DNA from: Gammaproteobacteria bacterium
Lineage (GTDB): Bacteria > Pseudomonadota > Gammaproteobacteria > Steroidobacterales > Steroidobacteraceae
Length of the DNA: 64,000 bases
Reading direction: 5' to 3'
Assembly: GCA_016874055.1 (NCBI GenBank)
Contig: VGVG01000003.1
Coordinates: 62,001 to 126,000, forward strand
Part shown: one piece after another, positions 43,067-54,979 of the stretch
Layout of the letters: every line of letters begins with the position of its first letter
Position numbering within the stretch: position 1 is the stretch's first letter
Notes under the pieces: generated by a model
The model's database searches: none
What the model was told of the DNA's origin: nothing
What the model saw: only the letters and a program-made list of their open reading frames with translations
Made by a program: the position numbers and the translations under genes

Positions 43067-44260
43067 TTAGCCAATGACCTTGCAAGCTCTTAGATCGCGG
43101 ATCTGATCAGCCGAGTACCCCACCCCCGACAGTACCTCATTGGTGTGCTCACCGGGCCGCGCGAGTGTACCGCCCCGCGTCGGTCGATGCCCATCCATCT
43201 CGATCGGCAAGATCGGTAACCTTGTGGCGCGACCGTCTGGAAGCACTGTAGCGCCCAATCCACCACTCGAGGCGAGATGCGGATCGTCAAACATTTCCTC
43301 GGGTTTACCGATTGGTGCAAACGGCAAACCGGTTCGCTCAAGAATGGGTACGAGCTCCGACTTGCTATAGCGCTTAACGAGTTCGCGCACCTGCGACAAC
43401 ACCGTTTCGCGCTGCACGACCCGCTGGGCATTGGTTTTGAGAGTCTCGTCCCCTGCTAATGCAGTCAATGAAAATGCTTCACAGAACTTCTGCCATAAAC
43501 TATCCGACACCACACCGATGAAAACCTGCTCGCCGTCGAGAGTTTCAAAGACGTCGTAGATCGCCCAGGCCGAGATGCGAACTGGCATGGGCTTGGCCGG
43601 CTGGCCGGTTACCGCCATTTGTGCCATATGCTGACCAACCAGATAAACGGTCGTCTCGAATAGTGCACTGCTCACCTTTTGACCGCGCCCGGTTAGGTGC
43701 CGATTCTGGATCGCCGCGAGTACCGCGATGGCACCGAACATTCCACCCGTCACATCGATGACCGAGGTCCCTGCACGTAGCGGCCGACCGGGAGGCCCAG
43801 TCATATAGGCAAGTCCGCCCATCATCTGCGTCACTTCGTCTAGCGCAGTACGATTCTCGTACGGGCCCGATAGAAACCCTTTTTCGGAACAATAGATCAG
43901 GCGAACGTTTAATTCGGCGAGATCATCGTAACCGAGACCTAGCTTCTCCATAGCACCGTTACGGAAATTTTCAATCACAACATCGGCAGCAGAGCAAAGA
44001 TGTTTCGCGATATTGAGGCCGTCAGATGATTTTAGATCGATACAGATACTTTTCTTATTGCGGTTATACATCGGAAAGTAACCGGCACCCGATCCGGATA
44101 GATTTCGAGTCGGATCGCCGCCGATCGGCTCGATGCGAATCACCTCCGCGCCAAGTTCGACGAGGATTGCGCCCACCGCAGGCCCCATGACCATATGCGT
44201 GAATTCAACAATCCGGATACCTCGGAGCGGGAGCCAGGAAGGATTTATCTCTAAACCCAT
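43067..44260 (-). CDS. Class III CoA transferase (glutarate/citramalate type)
   Basis: A 397-residue CaiB/BaiF CoA transferase. IRIVEFTHMVMGPAVGAILV, VIRIEPIGGDPTRNL and the catalytic Asp in RAGTSVIDVTGGMFGAIAV are visible, with TGRGQKVSSALFETT downstream. Only about a quarter identical by eye to the copy at 12125, so not a recent duplicate. It overlaps the lyase stop (TAATG) and precedes the GCDH-like gene, an order resembling mitochondrial SUGCT with GCDH: succinyl-CoA donates CoA to glutarate, then GCDH acts. The adjacent HMG-CoA-lyase-like gene instead suggests a citramalate or HMG substrate. Both readings are inference. Confidence 0.88.
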   Translation of the reverse strand: MGLEINPSWLPLRGIRIVEFTHMVMGPAVGAILVELGAEVIRIEPIGGDPTRNLSGSGAGYFPMYNRNKKSICIDLKSSDGLNIAKHLCSAADVVIENFRNGAMEKLGLGYDDLAELNVRLIYCSEKGFLSGPYENRTALDEVTQMMGGLAYMTGPPGRPLRAGTSVIDVTGGMFGAIAVLAAIQNRHLTGRGQKVSSALFETTVYLVGQHMAQMAVTGQPAKPMPVRISAWAIYDVFETLDGEQVFIGVVSDSLWQKFCEAFSLTALAGDETLKTNAQRVVQRETVLSQVRELVKRYSKSELVPILERTGLPFAPIGKPEEMFDDPHLASSGGLGATVLPDGRATRLPILPIEMDGHRPTRGGTLARPGEHTNEVLSGVGYSADQIRDLRACKVIG

Positions 44261-45186
44261 TAAACGGGTCCCTGCTTGAACCCGAGCGGTAGACCCGCAT
44301 CGGGCGTAAATCCGTACAGCTCCTCACTGGGAAGCGCCTCGCGCAAAATTCCCCGCACCTCGATCAGCTTGGTTAGGTTGATACCCGTCGTCAGCCCCAT
44401 GGCCTCAAGCATGAAGACCAAATCTTCGGTGACGATGTTACCTGAGGCACCTGGCGCGAAAGGACATCCACCGAGTCCTCCAAGAGAGCTGTCGAAAGTC
44501 GTGATACCCACCTCGATACCGGCGAGAACGTTGGTAAGCCCCAATCCGCGAGTATTGTGCAGGTGTAGCCCGGCAAGGGCATGATTACCGACCGTTGATA
44601 GAACGCGTCGCACGAGTTCGCGAATTTGAGACGGATTTGCATAGCCAGTGGTATCGGACAATCCGATCTCATCGCAACCAGCGGTCATCAAAGATTCGGC
44701 GAGAGCCACCACCTTATCCGCTGGAATGAGCCCCTCAAGCGTGCATCCAAATGCCGTTGAAAGACCTCCCTCGAATTTAGGCCGCCGATCTTTTGGCAGG
44801 CTCCTCAATAAGGCAACGATGCCCTTCACCTCATCGAGCATCTGTGCGTGGGTACGACGCACGTTCCTTAGACTATGCGTTTCCGATACCGACAGCGGGA
44901 TCGTGATTTTGTGTACACCCGCCTCAACCGCAGCTTCGGCCCCCTTTAAATTAGGAACTAATACCGCGACCGTGAGTCCCGGAATCGTCCGGGCATACTT
45001 AACCAACTCGGCCGTGTCGGCCAGTTGCGGAAGAAGTTTTGCTGGAACGAAGCTGCCCACCTCGATCTCCCTAACGCCCGCGGCCGCCTCAGCACTAACC
45101 CAGGCTTTTTTCGCTTCGATGGGCATGATGGATTTAACGCTCTGCAAGCCATCTCGCGGCCCGACCTCACTCACTAAAATCGTCAT
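44260..45186 (-). CDS. HMG-CoA lyase-like acyl-CoA lyase (second copy)
   Basis: A 308-residue TIM-barrel lyase, same family as the gene at 13491. VSEVGPRDGLQSVKS has the catalytic Arg-Asp, GLHLHNTRGLGLTN the metal-binding His pair and GGLGGCPFAPGASGNIVTED the catalytic Cys loop. Its ATG overlaps the leuD stop and its stop overlaps the CoA transferase start, so it is translated with both. HMG-CoA lyase makes acetoacetate and acetyl-CoA; close relatives cleave citramalyl-CoA to pyruvate and acetyl-CoA. Placement after leuCD favours a hydroxy dicarboxylic substrate made by a hydratase or isomerase, which is inference. Confidence 0.89.
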   Translation of the reverse strand: MTILVSEVGPRDGLQSVKSIMPIEAKKAWVSAEAAAGVREIEVGSFVPAKLLPQLADTAELVKYARTIPGLTVAVLVPNLKGAEAAVEAGVHKITIPLSVSETHSLRNVRRTHAQMLDEVKGIVALLRSLPKDRRPKFEGGLSTAFGCTLEGLIPADKVVALAESLMTAGCDEIGLSDTTGYANPSQIRELVRRVLSTVGNHALAGLHLHNTRGLGLTNVLAGIEVGITTFDSSLGGLGGCPFAPGASGNIVTEDLVFMLEAMGLTTGINLTKLIEVRGILREALPSEELYGFTPDAGLPLGFKQGPV

Positions 45187-45821
45187 GCTCGCTCCGGCAG
45201 ACGGTAAATCCAGGGCCGCTCCGCCCTATCGCAGGATAGGAATGCATCGATCGCGGCTCTATACACGAGCGTAAGATCGATCGCGTCGAGCCCATTACGT
45301 AGCATATCGCGTGTTTCGGTATCGAGCTTGAATGGGAAGTGCATTCTCTCCCCTGCAACGACGGTCAACGTATCGACGTCGACGGTTATCCGATGACGCT
45401 GTGGATCGGCAGAAATATGCGAAGCGAGCAGTTGAATGATATCCGCGTCGATTCGGATCGGTACGATGCCATTACGCACGCAGTTTCCAAAAAATATCGG
45501 TGCGAATGATGGCGCGACGATAGCTCGGATACCGAACTCATGTAGCGCCCAAACCGCATGCTCACGGCTCGAACCGCAACCGAAGTTTTCTCCGCCGAGT
45601 AAAATCTGCGTGTTCGCATACTGAGGCTGATTCAGCACGAACGAGGGATCTGGCTCCCTACCGCCAATGGTCGTGTAACGCCAACCTGCAAACAGCCCTG
45701 TCTTGAGACCGGTTTTGGATACTGACGTTATCTCTCGTGAGGGAATGATGGCATCCGTATCGACATTCGATCGAATGAGCGGTGCCGCGACGGCCGTGAG
45801 TTGCCGAATCGGTTCAGTCAC
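45183..45821 (-). CDS. leuD: 3-isopropylmalate dehydratase small subunit (LeuD type)
   Basis: A 212-residue LeuD swivel-domain subunit. SNVDTDAIIPSREI at the N terminus and GGENFGCGSSREHAVWALHE bind the substrate, with FGIRAIVAPSFAPIFFGNCV after it. It pairs with LeuC to isomerise 2- to 3-isopropylmalate. The start overlaps the leuC stop and the stop overlaps the lyase start, each by four bases. A LeuCD homologue may also act on citraconate, mesaconate or other small dicarboxylates. Confidence 0.93.
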   Translation of the reverse strand: MTEPIRQLTAVAAPLIRSNVDTDAIIPSREITSVSKTGLKTGLFAGWRYTTIGGREPDPSFVLNQPQYANTQILLGGENFGCGSSREHAVWALHEFGIRAIVAPSFAPIFFGNCVRNGIVPIRIDADIIQLLASHISADPQRHRITVDVDTLTVVAGERMHFPFKLDTETRDMLRNGLDAIDLTLVYRAAIDAFLSCDRAERPWIYRLPERA

Positions 45822-47236
45822 TGGCCTATCTTCAATTTTGGCAGATCAGTAATACTGGTAATCCGGCCGAGCACTGCGCTCGCCGCCACCGTCTCCGGAC
45901 TTGCAATATGGGTTCGCGTCTGTGGACCCTGCCGACTCTCGAAGTTTCTGTTCGTCGAAGAAATGACCCGCTGCTTTTCTCCAAAACGCTCGCCACCAGC
46001 AAAAAAGCACATGGAGCAACCAGACTCGCGCCACTCAAAGCCCGCTTCGCTGAATATTTGATCAATACCCTCCGACTCCGCCGCTCGTTTGACCGACATG
46101 GAACCGGGAACACAGATCGCCCTAACGCCGGAGGCTACGCGCCGACCACGAAGCACAGCCGCAGCCCGCCGTAAGTCGGTCAAGCGACTGTTCGTGCAAG
46201 AGCCGATAAACGCCGCACCAATCTCCAGCTCTCGCAGTGGCATGCCCGGCTCAAGTGCCATATAGGTTAGCGCGCGCTGATATGCCTCAGGCGAAGCGCC
46301 ACTTTCCGACACCGAAGGAACGCAGGCCGAGATGGGTACCGCATGCTGGGGACTCGTTCCCCACGTTACCATCGGTGTCAAACTCGTCACGTCAATGGAG
46401 AGCTCGCGATCGAATATCGCACCCTCATCGCTACGCAACTGCCGCCAATGTTGAATGGCAAGCTCCCAGTCTTGATCGCGCGGAGAATATGGGCGACCGC
46501 GCAGGTAGGCGAACGTCGTCTCGTCAGGGGCAATGAACCCCGTCACGGCCGAAAACTCTGTGACCATATTACATAGCGTTAAACGCGCCTCCATATCGAG
46601 CTGCTGAACCACCGGTCCGGCAAACTCGACGGCATAACCGTTACCACCCACCGAGCCGTACTTCGCGATCAATGCGATGGCGAGATCTTTGGAGGTCGCT
46701 GATGGTGCAAGCGTGCCTTCGAGCCGCACCCGCATTGTTTTAGGTTTTCTTACTCGTAGCGTCCCCGTTGCGAGCGCATGCTCTGCATCGGTCGAACCGA
46801 TGCCCCAGGCAAAAGCGCCCACCGCGCCCTGCGTGCAGGTGTGACTGTCCGGACAAACGACGGTCGTCCCAGGCAAAACAATACCGAGCTCCGGAGAGAT
46901 GACATGGACGATACCCTGCCGCGGATCCGGAACGTCAAAAAGTGTAATCCCAGCGGCACGTGCCGCGGCACGAGTCTCCGTGATGAAGTGTTTCCCGCCG
47001 GGAAGCTGCGTGTCATCGCCTCGCCCCCTCTGCGTATCGACAATATGGTCCATCGTGCAGAACACCCGGCCCGGATCAATCACCGATCGTCCTGACTCGG
47101 CAAGACTTTTCAGCGCGACCGAACCCGTGCGCTCGTGGAGGAAAACCCGATCGATCGCAATTAAGGCAGTACTCTCGTCAAGTTCGTGTACGAGGTGCGA
47201 TGCCCACAGTTTTTCGAATAGCGTTAAAGCGGACAT
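45818..47236 (-). CDS. leuC: 3-isopropylmalate dehydratase large subunit (LeuC type)
   Basis: A 472-residue aconitase-superfamily subunit with a [4Fe-4S] cluster. The three cluster Cys are found in FIGSCTNSRLTDLRRAAAVL and in RESGCSMCFF; TVVCPDSHTCTQGAVGAFAW and GTSPQHAVPISACVPS are also typical. No strong ribosome binding site precedes ATG 47236; a 51-codon frame overlaps the start by 13 bases and could couple translation. tRNA-Pro lies 157 bases upstream on the same strand. In this window it is in an operon with a CoA transferase, lyase and dehydrogenase, without leuA or leuB. Confidence 0.94.
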   Translation of the reverse strand: MSALTLFEKLWASHLVHELDESTALIAIDRVFLHERTGSVALKSLAESGRSVIDPGRVFCTMDHIVDTQRGRGDDTQLPGGKHFITETRAAARAAGITLFDVPDPRQGIVHVISPELGIVLPGTTVVCPDSHTCTQGAVGAFAWGIGSTDAEHALATGTLRVRKPKTMRVRLEGTLAPSATSKDLAIALIAKYGSVGGNGYAVEFAGPVVQQLDMEARLTLCNMVTEFSAVTGFIAPDETTFAYLRGRPYSPRDQDWELAIQHWRQLRSDEGAIFDRELSIDVTSLTPMVTWGTSPQHAVPISACVPSVSESGASPEAYQRALTYMALEPGMPLRELEIGAAFIGSCTNSRLTDLRRAAAVLRGRRVASGVRAICVPGSMSVKRAAESEGIDQIFSEAGFEWRESGCSMCFFAGGERFGEKQRVISSTNRNFESRQGPQTRTHIASPETVAASAVLGRITSITDLPKLKIGQ

Positions 47237-47379
47237 ACCAGCACTGCTCGATCGACGAGCGAAAGAACTACCGCGCTCCTCTCGGCCCGTGATTTGCGGT
47301 AAACCTCCCTGACGAGCTCGATGCAGGCTATTGGATCGGCAGGGAACTGGTTTGAGTCCGAGCTTTTGATGAGCCCCAT
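47224..47379 (-). CDS. Possible 51-codon upstream ORF of leuC
   Basis: A frame from ATG 47379 to TAA 47224, overlapping the first 13 bases of leuC. The C-terminal end reads SAVVLSLVDRAVLVCPL, with nine of seventeen residues Val or Leu. No signal or known family is visible, and the ribosome binding site is weak. It could be a coupling leader for leuC, since leuC lacks its own clear site. No terminator hairpin is seen, so attenuation is unproven and the ORF may be fortuitous. Confidence 0.3.
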   Translation of the reverse strand: MGLIKSSDSNQFPADPIACIELVREVYRKSRAERSAVVLSLVDRAVLVCPL

Positions 47380-47393
47380 TCGATTACCCAAGT

Positions 47394-47470
47394 TGGTCGG
47401 GACGCCGAGATTTGAACTCGGGACCCCTTGCACCCCATGCAAGTGCGCTACCAGACTGCGCCACGTCCCG
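47394..47470 (-). tRNA. tRNA-Pro (GGG)
   Basis: A complete 77-base cloverleaf with encoded CCA. On the minus strand it starts CGGGACGTGGCGCAG, the anticodon loop is ATGGGGT with anticodon GGG between CTTGC and GCAAG, and the T arm contains GTTCAAATC. Acceptor CGGGACG pairs with CGTCCCG. It follows the merR-like gene, as in many gammaproteobacteria. Confidence 0.96.
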
Positions 47471-47532
47471 TCCGACCGTTGAGCTGTAACTAGAACGCCT
47501 TTATATCTCGAGGCGTATCATACCCCCTACAC

Positions 47533-47889
47533 TCAGCGTCGAAGAATACGCAGGATTTCCTCCAGCTCAAGGCGCACCTGTCGAACGATCTGCTGGCTGT
47601 GGGAGGCGTCGATTTGGGCTTCTTCGCCCTGAAGCTTGTTTCGAGCACCGCCGATGGTGAAACCCTGGTCGTATAGAAGCGCACGGATCTGACGGATGAC
47701 GATCACGTCCTGACGCTGATAGTAGCGCCGGTTTCCTCGTCGCTTAGCGGGCTTGAGTTGCGGAAACTCTTGCTCCCAATAGCGCAAGACATGAGTCTTG
47801 ACCCGACACAGTTCCGCCACCTCGCCGATGGCGAAATAGCGTTTACCTGGGATGGCCGGAAGTTCGTCGTTATTCTTTGCTTCCAACAT
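47533..47889 (-). CDS. MerR-family transcriptional regulator
   Basis: A 118-residue MerR-type DNA-binding protein. The winged-helix head is [20 protein letters not shown], followed by [19 protein letters not shown], a helical linker and a short C-terminal coiled coil without metal-binding Cys. It overlaps the ihfA stop and precedes tRNA-Pro, the conserved position of a MerR-type gene next to ihfA in gammaproteobacteria. The target is unknown. Confidence 0.88.
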   Translation of the reverse strand: MLEAKNNDELPAIPGKRYFAIGEVAELCRVKTHVLRYWEQEFPQLKPAKRRGNRRYYQRQDVIVIRQIRALLYDQGFTIGGARNKLQGEEAQIDASHSQQIVRQVRLELEEILRILRR

Positions 47890-48169
47890 ACGCTTCGACT
47901 CGCGCCTTCAGCTTTTGTCCGGGACGGAAGGTCACCACACGCCGCGCGCTGATCGGAATCTCTTCGCCCGTCTTGGGATTACGTCCGGGACGTTGATTTT
48001 TATCGCGGAGATCGAAGTTACCGAAACCGGAGAGTTTGATCTGAACCCCCGACGATAGCGCAGCCCGTAATTCCTCGAAAAACAGATCGATAACTTCGCG
48101 GGCTTCGCGCTTGTTGAGGCCAAGCTGGTTAAACAGCGCTTCAGCCATCTCCGCCTTGGTCAAAGCCAT
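47870..48169 (-). CDS. ihfA: Integration host factor alpha subunit
   Basis: A 99-residue DNA-bending protein that pairs with Ihf[21 protein letters not shown], the [20 protein letters not shown] beta-arm with the intercalating Pro, and [20 protein letters not shown] are typical. It follows pheT at 65 bases and overlaps the merR-like gene, as is common in gammaproteobacteria. Confidence 0.96.
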   Translation of the reverse strand: MALTKAEMAEALFNQLGLNKREAREVIDLFFEELRAALSSGVQIKLSGFGNFDLRDKNQRPGRNPKTGEEIPISARRVVTFRPGQKLKARVEAYVGSKE

Positions 48170-48212
48170 GTTGGTTGTCCTGAAATCTCGTTGCTCTAGT
48201 GACAGTGCTAGA

Positions 48213-48230
48213 CCTCGACAACTGTCGAGG
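48213..48230. repeat. Perfect 8-bp palindrome between pheT and ihfA
   Basis: CCTCGACA and TGTCGAGG separated by AC form a perfect hairpin four bases past the pheT stop. It lacks a U tract, so it is not an intrinsic terminator; it could stabilise the mRNA 3' end or bind a protein. Function is unknown. Confidence 0.5.
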
Positions 48231-48234
48231 AAGA

Positions 48235-51656
<3,422 letters not shown>

Positions 51657-51661
51657 TCACC

Positions 51662-52024
51662 TCAGGCTACGCCGAGAGTTGCTTTGACCTTCGTGGCAAT
51701 AATCGCAAACGCTGGCGCATCGTGAACAGCAATGTCCGCGAGCATCTTGCGATCGATCTCGATATTCGCAAGCTTAAGACCGTTCATCATGCGGCTGTAG
51801 GACATACCGAACTGACGAGCCGCGGCGTTGATGCGTTGAATCCAGAGCGCACGATAGTCACGCTTTTTCAAACGACGGCCCTTATAGGCGTACTGACCCG
51901 CCTTGATCACCGCCTGCTTGGCAGTACGGTAGACCTTGCGACGAGCATTGTAGTATCCTCTGGCTTTTCCAAGAACCTTTTTGTGGCGGCGACCCGCGGT
52001 CACACCACGCTTTACTCTTGCCAT
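51662..52024 (-). CDS. rplT: Ribosomal protein L20
   Basis: A 120-residue L20: [40 protein letters not shown] and [20 protein letters not shown] are diagnostic. L20 builds the 50S subunit and in E. coli represses rpmI-rplT translation by binding mRNA; a similar control is likely here. The gene lies 19 bases after rpmI. Confidence 0.97.
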   Translation of the reverse strand: MARVKRGVTAGRRHKKVLGKARGYYNARRKVYRTAKQAVIKAGQYAYKGRRLKKRDYRALWIQRINAAARQFGMSYSRMMNGLKLANIEIDRKMLADIAVHDAPAFAIIATKVKATLGVA

Positions 52025-52043
52025 GTTCTTTTACCTCGCTTAC

Positions 52044-52247
52044 TTACTTCGCATGCGGGAGCAGCTGGTCTAGACGACCAACATCGCTCTCATTCACGAG
52101 GCTTGAGCCGCCCGAACGAAGATGTCGCTTGGTTTTGCGCGGCTTGTGTCCGAGGTTGTGACGGCGGCCGGCGGAGTAGGACTTGTACCCCTTCGCCGTT
52201 TTACGAAAACGCTTCGATGCCGCCCGATTAGTTTTCAACTTTGGCAT
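52044..52247 (-). CDS. rpmI: Ribosomal protein L35
   Basis: A 67-residue L35 (MPKLKTNRAASKRFRKTAKG). ATG 52247 with AGGAG eight bases upstream is chosen over a GTG nine bases earlier. It lies 119 bases after infC; that gap is where the L20 operator is located in E. coli, but no pseudoknot was worked out here. Confidence 0.96.
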   Translation of the reverse strand: MPKLKTNRAASKRFRKTAKGYKSYSAGRRHNLGHKPRKTKRHLRSGGSSLVNESDVGRLDQLLPHAK

Positions 52248-52366
52248 GCTATGCACTCCTTACTTCTTGCTTCTTGCTTCGCTCACAAGACTCCCACGAG
52301 TCCGCTCGCGTGCGGGTGTCTACTCTGCCGTGCGGTCCACCATGGACCAAATCGGCCGTGCAGACA

Positions 52367-52888
52367 TCACTTTTTTTTCGGCGAAAACACCATGACCATC
52401 TGACGACCCTCCATAAGCGGGCTCTGCTCGACACTTGCCTGCGCGGCGAGGTCTTGAGCCAACCGATCGAGTAGTCGACGTCCGATCTCCTGATGCGCCA
52501 TCTCTCTACCACGAAACCGCAAGGTAACCTTGGCTTTATCACCTTCGGTCAGGAAGCGTACAAGGTTACGCAGTTTGACTTGGTAATCTGCTTCTTCCGT
52601 ACCTGGGCGAAACTTTACTTCCTTTACTTGCTGTTGCTTCTGCTTTCTTCGAGCGGAATGCGTTTTCTTCTTCTGCTCAAAGAGGAACTTCCCGAAATCC
52701 ATAATTCGGACCACCGGAGGCTCCGCCATCGGCGAAACCTCGACGAGGTCCATCTCATTCGTCTGCGCCATCTGCAGTGCTTCAAACCGAGTCATGATGC
52801 CGGCCTGAGCCCCATCCGCCGCGATTACTCGAACCTGCGGCGCCGTAATTTCATCATTGCGCCGGATGTGCTTTATTGCCGTCGAGAT
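52367..52888 (-). CDS. infC: Translation initiation factor IF-3, ATC start
   Basis: A 173-residue IF-3. The N domain reads [20 protein letters not shown] and the C domain contains [17 protein letters not shown]. No ATG, GTG or TTG exists in frame between the thrS stop and the first conserved residues. ATC at 52886-52888 has GGAGG eight bases upstream inside the end of thrS and gives the usual length. infC is known for unusual starts such as AUU, which allow IF-3 to repress its own translation. It lies three bases after thrS. The start call is strong but indirect. Confidence 0.93.
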   Translation of the reverse strand: MSTAIKHIRRNDEITAPQVRVIAADGAQAGIMTRFEALQMAQTNEMDLVEVSPMAEPPVVRIMDFGKFLFEQKKKTHSARRKQKQQQVKEVKFRPGTEEADYQVKLRNLVRFLTEGDKAKVTLRFRGREMAHQEIGRRLLDRLAQDLAAQASVEQSPLMEGRQMVMVFSPKKK

Positions 52889-52891
52889 ACG

Positions 52892-54820
52892 TTAATCCTC
52901 CAAAACCCTGCGCCCACGGCTCTCGAGCTCGACGCGCAACCGCTCGACAAAAGTCTGCGGGGACATCCGACCCAAATCCTTGCCACTACGGGTGCGCACG
53001 GACAAAAACTTCGCTGCTACTTCCTTATCGCCTGCCACCACTAGGTATGGCACGCGTTGCAACGTGTGTTCTCGAATCTTAAAGCCGATCTTCTCGTTCC
53101 GCAAGTCGATATCGACCCGAACCCCATGATTTTTAAGGAAAACGGCAACCTCGCAAAGATAGGCGTCCGCGCGGTCCGTGATTCCGAGGAGTACAACCTG
53201 CACCGGAGCGAGCCATGTGGGGAGTCGTCCCGCATGGTGCTCGATCAAAATACCCAAGAATCGCTCAAGCGAGCCGAATATCGCACGGTGCAGCATGACC
53301 GGAATCTGTTTCTGGCTATGTAGGTCTATGAAGTAGGCTCCCAGCCGCTCAGGCAGGTTGAGATCCACCTGGAGCGTTCCGCACTGCCAATCGCGCCCTA
53401 TGGCATCTCGAAGGACGAATTCCAGTTTCGGTCCGTAGAAGGCCCCCTCACCTTGGTTGAAGGTGAAATCGATGTCTGCGACTCGAGCCGCTTCCTTCAA
53501 GGCTGCCTCCGCTTTGTCCCAAATTCCGTCCGAACCCACCCGCTTTGCTGGGCGGTCAGAGAACTTTATGCGGACATCGTCGAAACCAAAGTCCCGATAA
53601 ATGTCGAGGATCAGTCGGCTCACAGCCACTGACTCCTCAGTAATTTGCTCCGGACTCACAAAAATATGCGCATCGTCCTGGGTGAACGCTCGCACTCGCA
53701 TTAAGCCATGCAGGGCGCCCGAGGGCTCGTAGCGATGAACTTTACCGAACTCTGCATAACGGATCGGCAGATCACGATAGCTTCGCAGACCCTGCTTGAA
53801 GATCTGCACGTGTCCCGGGCAGTTCATGGGCTTTATCGCGAAGACGCGTTCATCGGGCGTCTGCGTCGTGAACATGTTCTCGCCAAACTTCTCCCAGTGA
53901 CCAGAGGCTTCCCACAGGCTACGATCCATAAGCTCCGGTCCGTTCACCTCCTGAAAGCCCGCCGCCTGTTGCTTCTCGCGCATGTAGCCAATGAGCGACT
54001 GGAACACGCTCCAGCCCCTCGGGTGCCAGAACACCGCACCCGGAGCTTCCTCCTGCATGTGGAACAGATCGAGTTCTCGTCCGATTTTACGGTGGTCACG
54101 CTTCTCAACTTCTTCGAGACGAGTGAGATAATTTTCGAGATCTTTCGCGTTGGTCCACGCGGTGCCGTAGATGCGCTGCAGCATCTCGTTGCGCGAATCA
54201 CCGCGCCAATACGCACCCGCGACCTTCATCAGCTTAAATACTTTGAGCTTCCCAGTCGTAGGCACGTGCGGTCCACGGCAGAGATCGACCCAATCGCCCT
54301 GACCATAAAGACTGATAACTTCGTTTGAGGGGATGCTCGCGATGATTTCAGCCTTGTACTGCTCGCCGAGGTTCTTAAAGAAATCTACAGCGTCGTCACG
54401 CGACATTTCACGACGGCTGACCGTCAGATTGGCCGCGGAGAGCTCGCGCATCTTTTCCTCGATGGCGGTTAGGTCTTCAGGACTGAAAGGACGCTTATAA
54501 GAAAAATCGTAATAGAATCCGTCTTCAATAACGGGACCGATCGTCACCTGTACATCGGGGAATAAAGACTGAACCGCTTGAGCGAGCAGGTGCGCCGTCG
54601 AGTGTCGAATGACTTCAAGAGCATCCGGGTGTTTTTCGGTAACTATTTCAAGACGAGCGTCCTCACGGATCTTGAAGCTCGTGTCGACAAGCTTGCCGGA
54701 CACCTTGCCCGCTAGCGCCGCCTTAGCGAGACCCGCGCCCACCCCGGCCGCCACTTCTGCCACGGTCACGGGCGCTTGGAATATTCGCTGGCTGCCATCC
54801 GGCAGCGTAATTACGGGCAT
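52892..54820 (-). CDS. thrS: Threonyl-tRNA synthetase
   Basis: A 642-residue class II synthetase. The N-terminal TGS domain, the SAD editing domain ([20 protein letters not shown]), the zinc-binding [13 protein letters not shown], motif 2 [18 protein letters not shown], motif 3 [20 protein letters not shown] and the anticodon-binding domain ([19 protein letters not shown]) are all in order. It follows an intrinsic terminator and tRNA-Val on the minus strand. No T-box or threonine leader is obvious. Confidence 0.97.
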   Translation of the reverse strand: MPVITLPDGSQRIFQAPVTVAEVAAGVGAGLAKAALAGKVSGKLVDTSFKIREDARLEIVTEKHPDALEVIRHSTAHLLAQAVQSLFPDVQVTIGPVIEDGFYYDFSYKRPFSPEDLTAIEEKMRELSAANLTVSRREMSRDDAVDFFKNLGEQYKAEIIASIPSNEVISLYGQGDWVDLCRGPHVPTTGKLKVFKLMKVAGAYWRGDSRNEMLQRIYGTAWTNAKDLENYLTRLEEVEKRDHRKIGRELDLFHMQEEAPGAVFWHPRGWSVFQSLIGYMREKQQAAGFQEVNGPELMDRSLWEASGHWEKFGENMFTTQTPDERVFAIKPMNCPGHVQIFKQGLRSYRDLPIRYAEFGKVHRYEPSGALHGLMRVRAFTQDDAHIFVSPEQITEESVAVSRLILDIYRDFGFDDVRIKFSDRPAKRVGSDGIWDKAEAALKEAARVADIDFTFNQGEGAFYGPKLEFVLRDAIGRDWQCGTLQVDLNLPERLGAYFIDLHSQKQIPVMLHRAIFGSLERFLGILIEHHAGRLPTWLAPVQVVLLGITDRADAYLCEVAVFLKNHGVRVDIDLRNEKIGFKIREHTLQRVPYLVVAGDKEVAAKFLSVRTRSGKDLGRMSPQTFVERLRVELESRGRRVLED

Positions 54821-54838
54821 CTTTGCCAGTCTCTCTGG

Positions 54839-54873
54839 AAAAAGGGAGGCTTTTGCGACGCAAAAACCCCCCC
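54839..54873 (-). terminator. Intrinsic terminator between tRNA-Val and thrS
   Basis: On the minus strand GGGGGGGTTTTTGC and GCAAAAGCCTCCC form an imperfect hairpin (one G-U pair and one mismatch) around GTC, followed by TTTTT. It begins eight bases after the CCA end of tRNA-Val and ends 18 bases before the thrS ATG. It may end the tRNA transcript or act on thrS read-through. Confidence 0.65.
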
Positions 54874-54881
54874 AGCCGAAT

Positions 54882-54956
54882 TGGTAGGCGCGAGTGGGAT
54901 CGAACCACCGACCACCACCATGTCAAGGTGGTGCTCTACCACTGAGCTACGCGCCT
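54882..54956 (-). tRNA. tRNA-Val (GAC)
   Basis: A 75-base cloverleaf with encoded CCA. The minus strand reads AGGCGCGTAGCTCAGTGG at the start, the anticodon loop is TTGACAT (anticodon GAC) between CCACC and GGTGG, and the T arm has GGTTCGATCCC. The position just upstream of thrS is typical of Xanthomonas-like genomes. Confidence 0.96.
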
Positions 54957-54979
54957 GCAGAAAGGCGGCGAAAGATAAC

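Noticed and set aside
54821-54881. T-box or threonine leader before thrS
   Set aside because: The stretch is too short for a T-box and has no leader peptide; only a terminator-like hairpin is present.
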